A stretch of 64,000 bases of DNA from Sciscionella sediminilitoris. GTDB lineage: Bacteria > Actinomycetota > Actinomycetes > Mycobacteriales > Pseudonocardiaceae. How positions within the stretch are numbered: the first letter of the stretch is position 1; each line of letters starts with the position of its first letter. Positions 58,514 through 64,000 of the stretch are shown here, piece after piece. Where the stretch lies: positions 124,001 to 188,000 of the forward strand of contig NZ_JALM01000009.1 in the NCBI RefSeq assembly GCF_000737195.2. Reading direction: 5' to 3'. Below the pieces are notes generated by a model that had not been told where the DNA came from, did not search any database, and saw nothing but the letters and a program-made list of their open reading frames with translations. The translations under genes and the position numbers were made by a program.

Positions 58514-59287
58514 TCAGGCCGTGAAGTACTGACTCGGTGCCACACCGAGGGTTTTGCGGAACATGGCGGTGAACGCGCTCGGGCTGTGGTAACCGAGCTG
58601 GCTCGCGGTCATCCCGATCGTGTTCCCGCCCGCCAGCAGCTGCACGGCGGTGAGCAGCCGGGCCTGCTGGCGCCAGCGGCCGAGGCTCCATCCGGTCTCG
58701 GCGCGGAACCGCCTGGCGAGGGTGCGCTCGCTCAGGTGCGCGATCCGCGCCGACTCGGCGAAGGTCCACTCCTGCTCGGGCTCGGCCATGATCCGGGTGC
58801 ACAACCGGGCGAGGCCGGGATTGTGCGGCATCGGCAGGTGCAGCGGGAGCACGGGAGCGGGCACGAGCTCGTCCAGCAGCAGGGAGACCACTTTCCCGTC
58901 CCGCCCGCTCTCCTCGTATTCGGTGGGCATCCTGGTGCACGCGATGATGAGTTCGCGGGCAAGCGGGGAGACCGAGATCACCATGCACCGGGTCGGCGGG
59001 GTGGCCTGCGCGCTCGGCTCGATGTAGAGCGTGCGCATGGGCACCGGTCCGCAGGTCCGGGTGGCGTGTTCCACCCCGGCGGGCACCCATACCGCGCGCT
59101 GCGGCGGTACCACCCAGGTCCCCTCGGTGGTGATCACGGTGATGGCCCCGCTCGCGCCGTAGATGAGCTGGTCCCTGCGGTGCGCGTGGGGCGGGATGTA
59201 GTGCCGGTCGGGCAGATCCCGCGCCATGCCGCCGACCGGGCGGGGAATGTCCTGGTAGTCGTCCCGGTCCTCGCTCTTCCCGTACAT
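58514..59287 (-). CDS. AraC-family transcriptional regulator
   Basis: A 257-residue regulator with an N-terminal cupin-like sensor (RHYIPPHAHRRDQLIYGASGAITVITTEGTWVVPPQRAVWVPAGVEHA) and a C-terminal double helix-turn-helix (WTFAESARIAHLSERTLARRFRAETGWSLGRWRQQARLL; TASQLGYHSPSAFTAMFRKTLGVAPSQYF). It diverges from the formamidase-like operon at 59393 and is the likely regulator of it. Convergent with the lipase gene (six-base gap). Confidence 0.93.
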   Translation of the reverse strand: MYGKSEDRDDYQDIPRPVGGMARDLPDRHYIPPHAHRRDQLIYGASGAITVITTEGTWVVPPQRAVWVPAGVEHATRTCGPVPMRTLYIEPSAQATPPTRCMVISVSPLARELIIACTRMPTEYEESGRDGKVVSLLLDELVPAPVLPLHLPMPHNPGLARLCTRIMAEPEQEWTFAESARIAHLSERTLARRFRAETGWSLGRWRQQARLLTAVQLLAGGNTIGMTASQLGYHSPSAFTAMFRKTLGVAPSQYFTA

Positions 59288-59392
59288 TTTGGCAGCTTCC
59301 CGACGATAGTTGGCTCAGATGCGGCCCTCGGCCAGTTCGGTTCCTCGTAGGTTTATAGACAGATCGGCGATGACTCGCAACAACCAAGGAGA

Positions 59393-60253
59393 ATGGCTGA
59401 CCGCATGAACGACCGGGCTTGGCTGGACGCGCAATACAATGTCCGCGCGGGTATCGATGACTATCTCTCGGTGTTCTCCCGTTTCTCGCGGGTGAGCGCC
59501 CCGGTGCGGGCCCGTAGGGACGCGGTGCTGGAGGTGTTCTACGGGGACAACGCGCTGCAGTCGGTGGACGTGTTCCCCGCGCGGGAATCGACCGGGGCGG
59601 ACCCGGTGCTGGTGTTCCTGCACGGCGGGTACTGGCAGTCGCTGGACAAGTCCATGTTCGCGTTCCTCGCCCAGTCCTACATCGAGCGCGGGGTCTGCTT
59701 CGCCGCGGTGAACTACCGGCTCGCCCCCGCGGTCGGCATGGACGAGATCGTGGCCGATGTCCGGGACGCCATCGGACTGGTGCACGACAAGGCCGCGGAC
59801 TTCGGTGCCGATCCGAACCGGCTCTATGTCGCGGGCCACTCGGCGGGCGGGCACCTCACCGCGCGGATGCTGGCCACCCGGTGGGCGGAGCTCGGCAGGC
59901 CCGCGGACCTGATCAAGGGCGGCTGCGCGATCAGCGGGCTCTACGACCTGGACCCGATCCAGCGCTGCTACCTCAATGATGTGGTCGGGATGGACGAGGC
60001 GACCGCGCAGCGGCACAGCCCGGTGCACGCCGAGCCCGCGGTCCCGACCCCGCTCATCCTCTCGGTCGGCGGGGACGAGTCCGCCGAATTCCACCGCCAG
60101 CAACGGGAATTCGCCGCTGCCTGGCGTGGCCGCGGGCACGACTGCCGGGTCGTCGACCAGCCGGACGGACACCATTTCCGTGCCGTGGAACGACTTTCCG
60201 AACAGGGCGACCCGCTCTTCGAGGCTACCCTCGGCATGGTGCGCGATGAATGA
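59393..60253 (+). CDS. Alpha/beta hydrolase, kynurenine formamidase-like
   Basis: A 286-residue protein with LVFLHGGYWQSLDKSMF (oxyanion loop HGGYW), VNYRLAPA, nucleophile elbow VAGHSAGGHLTARM, acid in LSVGGDESAEF and His in QPDGHHFRAVE. The HGG(Y/F)W plus GHSAGGH pattern is typical of kynurenine formamidases and related arylformamidases. AAGGAG at 59386-59391 lies one base before ATG 59393, so ATG 59405 may be the true start. Its stop overlaps the MOSC-reductase gene by eight bases. Confidence 0.85.
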   Translation: MADRMNDRAWLDAQYNVRAGIDDYLSVFSRFSRVSAPVRARRDAVLEVFYGDNALQSVDVFPARESTGADPVLVFLHGGYWQSLDKSMFAFLAQSYIERGVCFAAVNYRLAPAVGMDEIVADVRDAIGLVHDKAADFGADPNRLYVAGHSAGGHLTARMLATRWAELGRPADLIKGGCAISGLYDLDPIQRCYLNDVVGMDEATAQRHSPVHAEPAVPTPLILSVGGDESAEFHRQQREFAAAWRGRGHDCRVVDQPDGHHFRAVERLSEQGDPLFEATLGMVRDE

Positions 60254-62021
60254 CGACCAGGCTCGCCTTGCCCGGATCTACCGCTATCCGGTCAAGGGGC
60301 TGCACGGCCAGCGGCTGACCGGTACCGAGACCGCGGTGGGGCAGGGCCTGCCGTACGACCGGCGGTGGGCGATCGCCACCGGAGCGGAACCGGTCCCCGA
60401 AGGCGGTGCGTGGGTGCCACGCACCGCCTTCCTGCATCTGGCCAAGAACGCGGAGCTGACCCGGTTCGGCTCCGCGGTGCGGGACGGAGAACTGGCGTTG
60501 CGCGGGCCGGAAGGGATCGCAGCGGCACCCGAGCGCTGGTTCGACGCCCCGGTGGAGCTCGTCGAGGCCGCGAAAGCGTACTGGGACCAGGAGGACGCCA
60601 CCCTCTCGCTGATCAATCTGGAGACCGTCGCCGAGCTCGGTGAACTGGCCGAGACACCGCTGGATCCGTTGCGGTTCCGCGGCAATCTGTATCTCTCCGG
60701 GCTGCCCGCCTGGCGGGAACTGGGCCTGATCGGGCGGCGGCTGCGGATCGGCGAGGTCGAACTGGAGGTGCTGCGCCCGATCGCGCGCTGCCGGGCGACC
60801 TCGGTCAATCCGGCGACCGGGGAGGACGATGTGAACCTGCCCGCGCTGCTCGGCGCCCGGCACGGGCACATCTTCTGCGGGGTGTACGCCAGGGTGTGCC
60901 GTGCGGGAACGCTGCGCGAGGGCGCCACCGTGCTGGAGACCGGTGCCGCGGCCGCCGCGCTGCGTTCCGGGGCGGCCGCACCGTCCGCCCCGGATCTGCC
61001 GCGCTGGCCGCGCCCAGCCGAACTGGTGCGCAGAACCGAGGAAAGCGGTGCGGTGACCAGCTTCTGGCTTCGTGATCCACTGTGGACACTCGGCCTGGAA
61101 CCGAGTTCCGGCCAGCATCTGCGGGTGCATCTGCACGATGCGGAAGGCCCGCTGTGGCGCTCCTACACGATTTCCGGGGCCCGCGAAGGGCTGCTCCGGA
61201 TCAGCGTCAAACGCGAATCGGACGGCCGGGGATCCCGGCTGCTGCACGATTCGCTGCGGACCGGCTCGGATGTGCTGATCTCCGGGCCGTTCGGGGAACC
61301 CGCGCTGCCGGAGCCGGTGACCCGCCCGGTCGTGCTGGCCAGCGCGGGCATCGGGATCACGCCGATGCTGCCGATCCTGGCCGGGCTCGCCCGGATCGGG
61401 TTCACCGGTCCGGTGCTGTTCTGCCACACCGCCCGCGACGGCGGCCAGCTCGCCCTGTGGCAGGAGGCGAAGCGGCTCGCCGAACGGCTGCCCGGTGCGT
61501 GCCTCCGGCTGTACCTGACCAGGCCGGGCGCCCACGAGTGCGCGGAACTCGGTGCCACGGCAGGCCGCCCCTCGGTCGCCGCGCTGGCCGCCGAGCAGCT
61601 CTCGCTGCCGGACGCGGTGGCCCACCTCTGCGGCCCGGTGGAGTTCCAGAAGGAGTGCGGCACCGAACTGCGGGATGCGGGCCTGGTCGCGGATCGCCTG
61701 CATTACGAGGTGTTCCAGTCTCCGCGGATGACCGTCGGGCAGCGCAGCCCGGCACCGCGCCCCGGCCCGTTCCGGGTCCGGTTCGGCGTGAGCGGGGTGG
61801 AGCAGCAGTGGGATCCGGAAAGCGGCAGCCTGCTCGATCTCGCCGACCGGGCCGGGCTGCGGCTGCGGTCCGGTTGCCGGGAAGGCGCCTGCCAGAGCTG
61901 CGTGCAACAGGTCAGCTCGGGCGATACCGCGTACACCCTGGAACCGGTGCTGCAGCCGAGCGGGGACGCCGTGCTGTTGTGCTGTGCGGTGCCCACGAGC
62001 GACCTCACGATCGACGCCTGA
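60246..62021 (+). CDS. Three-domain fusion: MOSC domain, ferredoxin-NAD(P)+ reductase domain and 2Fe-2S ferredoxin
   Basis: A 591-residue protein. Residues 1-105 are MOSC_N (ARIYRYPVKGLHGQRL), 105-235 the MOSC domain with RFRGNLYL and RPIARCRATSVNP (the conserved Cys). About 255-490 is an FAD/NAD(P)-binding reductase (PLWRSYTISGA, GIGITPMLPIL, HLCGPVEF). Residues 510-591 are a plant-type ferredoxin with SGCREGACQSC and a fourth cysteine near CCAV. The molybdenum-cofactor-related MOSC unit fed by its own electron chain suggests a self-contained reductase, possibly for N-hydroxylated compounds as in mARC proteins. It overlaps both neighbours. Confidence 0.9.
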   Translation: MNDDQARLARIYRYPVKGLHGQRLTGTETAVGQGLPYDRRWAIATGAEPVPEGGAWVPRTAFLHLAKNAELTRFGSAVRDGELALRGPEGIAAAPERWFDAPVELVEAAKAYWDQEDATLSLINLETVAELGELAETPLDPLRFRGNLYLSGLPAWRELGLIGRRLRIGEVELEVLRPIARCRATSVNPATGEDDVNLPALLGARHGHIFCGVYARVCRAGTLREGATVLETGAAAAALRSGAAAPSAPDLPRWPRPAELVRRTEESGAVTSFWLRDPLWTLGLEPSSGQHLRVHLHDAEGPLWRSYTISGAREGLLRISVKRESDGRGSRLLHDSLRTGSDVLISGPFGEPALPEPVTRPVVLASAGIGITPMLPILAGLARIGFTGPVLFCHTARDGGQLALWQEAKRLAERLPGACLRLYLTRPGAHECAELGATAGRPSVAALAAEQLSLPDAVAHLCGPVEFQKECGTELRDAGLVADRLHYEVFQSPRMTVGQRSPAPRPGPFRVRFGVSGVEQQWDPESGSLLDLADRAGLRLRSGCREGACQSCVQQVSSGDTAYTLEPVLQPSGDAVLLCCAVPTSDLTIDA

Positions 62022-63312
62022 GCGAGACCGGGGCGGGCACTTCCGCGCTCGTACTGCTGGAGCCGGTGCGCAGCAGCAGCGCGGCGCCCGCCCCGATCAG
62101 TGAGCACAGCACCAGATAACCGGCGATCGCGAGCCCGGAACCGGTCCAGCCGTAGAGCGCGGTCGCGATGATCGGCGCGGGCCCGCCCGAGATGATCGAG
62201 GCGAGCTGGGAGCCGAGCGCGGTACCGCTGTAGCGCACCTCGGGCGGGAAGCTCTCCGCGATCAGCGCAGCCTGCGGGCCGTACTGGATGTCGTGCAGCA
62301 CAAGCGAAACGGTGACCGCGACCGCGATGAGCGCGGTGGTTCCGGTGTCCAGAAGGGGAAAGTAGGCCAGGCTCCACACCGCGGTGAGCAGTGCGCCGAC
62401 GACATAGACGCGTTTGCGCCGCCAGCGATCGGAGAGGTGCCCGAACAGCGGAATCGTCACCAGGGAGAGCACCGAGGCGAACAGCACGATGTTCAGCACG
62501 CGATTTTCCGGTAGCCCGAGGAAGTTCTTCCCATAGGTGATGACGAAAGTCGTGAATATGTAGAACGGCGCCATTTCGGATGTGCGGGTGAGCGCGGCGA
62601 GCAGCACCTGACGCCAGTGCCCGCGCAGCAGCACCAGCAGCGGATTCGCGGTACTCTTCGGCGCTTCGGCCCGCGGTTCCTCGACCTTGGCCCGGATGTA
62701 GAGGGTCGCCCCGATCAGTACCGCGCTCGCGATGAACGGAATCCGCCAGGACCATTCGGCGAACTGGTCCGAACCGGTTACCCCGAGCGTGGCGATGATG
62801 GCGAGGTTGGCCAGGATCAGTCCCAGCGGGGAACCGACCTGCGCCCAGGAGGCGAAGAACCCGCGTCGTTTGGCCTGCCCCGTTTCCATGGAGACCAGCA
62901 CCGCGCCCGCCCACTGCCCGCCGAGCCCGATGCCCTGCACCACGCGGAGCACGACGAGGATGATCGCGCCCGCGAGCCCCGCGGTCTCGTAGCCGGGAAC
63001 GAGCGCGACGGCGAAGGTGGGTATTCCCATGCAGAGCGTGCTGGAGATGAGCGCGGTGCGGCGGCTGAGCCGGTCGCCGAAATGGCCGAACAGCATCGCG
63101 CCCGCGGGCCGGGCGATGAATCCGACGGCGAAGATCGCGAAGGACTGCAGTGTTCCGGATGTGGCGCTGGAGGCCGGAAAGAAGACGTGTCCGAAGACAA
63201 GTCCGGAGACCAGGCCGTACAGATAATAGTCGTACCACTCGATCGCGGTGGTCAGAACGCTGGTGGCGGTGGCGCGCCGATTCCTGCGCGCTTGGTCCGG
63301 GGAGTTCGGCAC
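62005..63312 (-). CDS. MFS transporter, metabolite:H+ symporter (MHS) type
   Basis: A 435-residue twelve-helix transporter. Family marks are SVLTTAIEWYDYYLYGLVSGLVF, FAVGFIARPAGAMLFGHFGDRLSRR, VLRVVQGIGLGGQWAGAVL and PLFGHLSDRWRRKRV. MHS proteins import organic acids, amino acids or betaine-like compounds with protons. Its 3' end overlaps the MOSC-fusion gene by 17 bases (convergent). Substrate unknown. Confidence 0.93.
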   Translation of the reverse strand: MPNSPDQARRNRRATATSVLTTAIEWYDYYLYGLVSGLVFGHVFFPASSATSGTLQSFAIFAVGFIARPAGAMLFGHFGDRLSRRTALISSTLCMGIPTFAVALVPGYETAGLAGAIILVVLRVVQGIGLGGQWAGAVLVSMETGQAKRRGFFASWAQVGSPLGLILANLAIIATLGVTGSDQFAEWSWRIPFIASAVLIGATLYIRAKVEEPRAEAPKSTANPLLVLLRGHWRQVLLAALTRTSEMAPFYIFTTFVITYGKNFLGLPENRVLNIVLFASVLSLVTIPLFGHLSDRWRRKRVYVVGALLTAVWSLAYFPLLDTGTTALIAVAVTVSLVLHDIQYGPQAALIAESFPPEVRYSGTALGSQLASIISGGPAPIIATALYGWTGSGLAIAGYLVLCSLIGAGAALLLRTGSSSTSAEVPAPVSLRRRS

Positions 63313-63500
63313 ATCATCTCCTGACGAACAATCGCTGGTCGTGAAGAGGGTGTTCCGCTCAGCCTCTCACCGGATGAGCCGACGGACTGTCGCATGCCGG
63401 TCGATGAGCATCGGAGACCGGCCAAAAACGGCGAGGGCGACTTCCGGTGTCACCCGAATTGCCCTTACGGGCGCGATCGGGGCGGCGTTAGGCTGCGCCG

Positions 63501-64000
63501 GTGCCCGAACTGCGTATCGGGGTCGTCGGCCTCGGCCAGCGCGCGGAACTGGCCACCCATGCCCAGCGTCGTGGTGTGGCCAGGGTGGTCGCGTGTGCCG
63601 ATCCGGCCGCGCGGGGCCGTGCCGATGCCCGGGCCCTTTTCGGTCCCGAGGCCGAGGTGTACGAGGACTACGAGCGGCTTTTCGACCGCGATCTCGACGC
63701 GGTTTTCCTGCTCACCCCCGATTATCTGCACACCGCGCCCGCGCTGCGGTTCCTGGAGCGGGGAATCGCGGTGTTCGTGGAGAAACCGCTCGCCATCGAG
63801 CTCGTGGAGTGCGACCGGATTCTCGCCACCGCGGCGCAGACCGGGACCCGGTTGTTCGTCGGGCACAACCTGCGGCATCTCCCGGTACTGCGCGAGATGC
63901 GCCGGTTGATCGACAGCGGCGCGATCGGTTCGGTCCGCTCGATCTGGTGCCGGCATTTCGTCGGCCACGGCGGGGACTACTACTTCAAGGACTGGCACGC
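63501..64000 (+). CDS. Gfo/Idh/MocA-family oxidoreductase, 5' part (continues past window)
   Basis: An open frame starting at GTG 63501 reads VPELRIGVVGLGQRAEL, a Rossmann motif, followed by CADPAARGRADARALFG, LDAVFLLTPDYLHTAPALRFLERG and VFVEKPLAIEL with the EKP signature, then GHNLRHLPVLREMRRLIDSGAIG. This is the NAD(P)-binding half of a Gfo/Idh/MocA sugar or inositol dehydrogenase-type enzyme. The catalytic C-terminal domain lies outside the window. A GTTAGGC stretch precedes the GTG but no strong ribosome site is seen. Confidence 0.88.
   Translation, partial: MPELRIGVVGLGQRAELATHAQRRGVARVVACADPAARGRADARALFGPEAEVYEDYERLFDRDLDAVFLLTPDYLHTAPALRFLERGIAVFVEKPLAIELVECDRILATAAQTGTRLFVGHNLRHLPVLREMRRLIDSGAIGSVRSIWCRHFVGHGGDYYFKDWH

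Overview
The window is chromosomal DNA of a high-GC actinomycete, most likely Pseudonocardiales or a close relative (Amycolatopsis-like or Nocardia-like; the genus cannot be fixed from sequence alone). The signs are a strong G/C third-position bias, many ATGA/GTGA/TTGA stop-start overlaps, a mycothiol-type DinB/maleylpyruvate isomerase-fold protein, a DUF222-type HNH protein, WXG100-like plus YbaB small genes, FurA-KatG and an ECF41 sigma factor. No rRNA, tRNA, CRISPR, phage or insertion sequence was seen. About 67 protein genes can be supported, one of them a clear pseudogene; two more carry apparent frameshifts.

Layout. 1-5.5 kb: end of a regulator, a beta-lactamase-fold hydrolase, a DUF5666-like secreted protein, an OmpR-type two-component system, a cutinase-like enzyme whose signal peptide is frameshifted in a G tract, and a TetR regulator. 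5.5-11.8 kb: a polysaccharide locus. LuxR-type regulator, nucleotide-sugar 6-dehydrogenase, NAD epimerase and a processive GT2 synthase overlap head to tail, and diverge from a secreted polysaccharide deacetylase plus a lipoprotein. 11.9-15.2 kb: a NarL-type two-component pair, a PPM-type methyltransferase and a GbsR/MarR regulator with a palindromic operator. 15.4-21 kb: cupin protein and a complete oligopeptide ABC importer. 21-27.2 kb: DUF222 HNH protein, then a redox-themed stretch: a MerR-peroxiredoxin fusion regulator with a MerR-type palindromic promoter, an AhpD-like protein, a lipoprotein, an NDH-2-like flavoprotein and ECF41 sigma factor. 27.3-35.6 kb: DUF5988 protein, secreted lipase, epoxide-hydrolase-like enzyme, two-component pair, carboxylesterase and a three-gene type VII-secretion-like cassette. 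35.6-43.6 kb: decayed MFS exporter beside a DtxR-type iron box, alpha/beta hydrolase, TetR, LysR, a small catabolic operon (SDR plus amidohydrolase-2), APC permease, FMN-binding protein and TetR. 43.7-51.4 kb: furA-katG, orphan PASTA protein, HerA-like ATPase, DinB-like protein, a two-module Lrp regulator (frameshifted) divergent from an M20 amidohydrolase. 51.4-56.2 kb: a Cys/His-rich metallothionein-like protein and a coupled five-gene operon with an ABBA aromatic prenyltransferase, SAM methyltransferase, FMN-binding protein, zinc dehydrogenase and FemAB-like ligase. 56.7-64 kb: secreted protein, second lipase, AraC, formamidase-like hydrolase, MOSC-reductase-ferredoxin fusion, MHS transporter and the start of a Gfo/Idh/MocA oxidoreductase.

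The strongest candidates for something undescribed are the small prenyltransferase operon (51.9-56.2 kb), the MerR-peroxiredoxin fusion with its own promoter palindrome (22.2-23.2 kb), the 21-cysteine metal-binding protein (51.4 kb) and the polysaccharide locus (5.5-11.8 kb). All functional statements are read from motifs and context; no database search was run.
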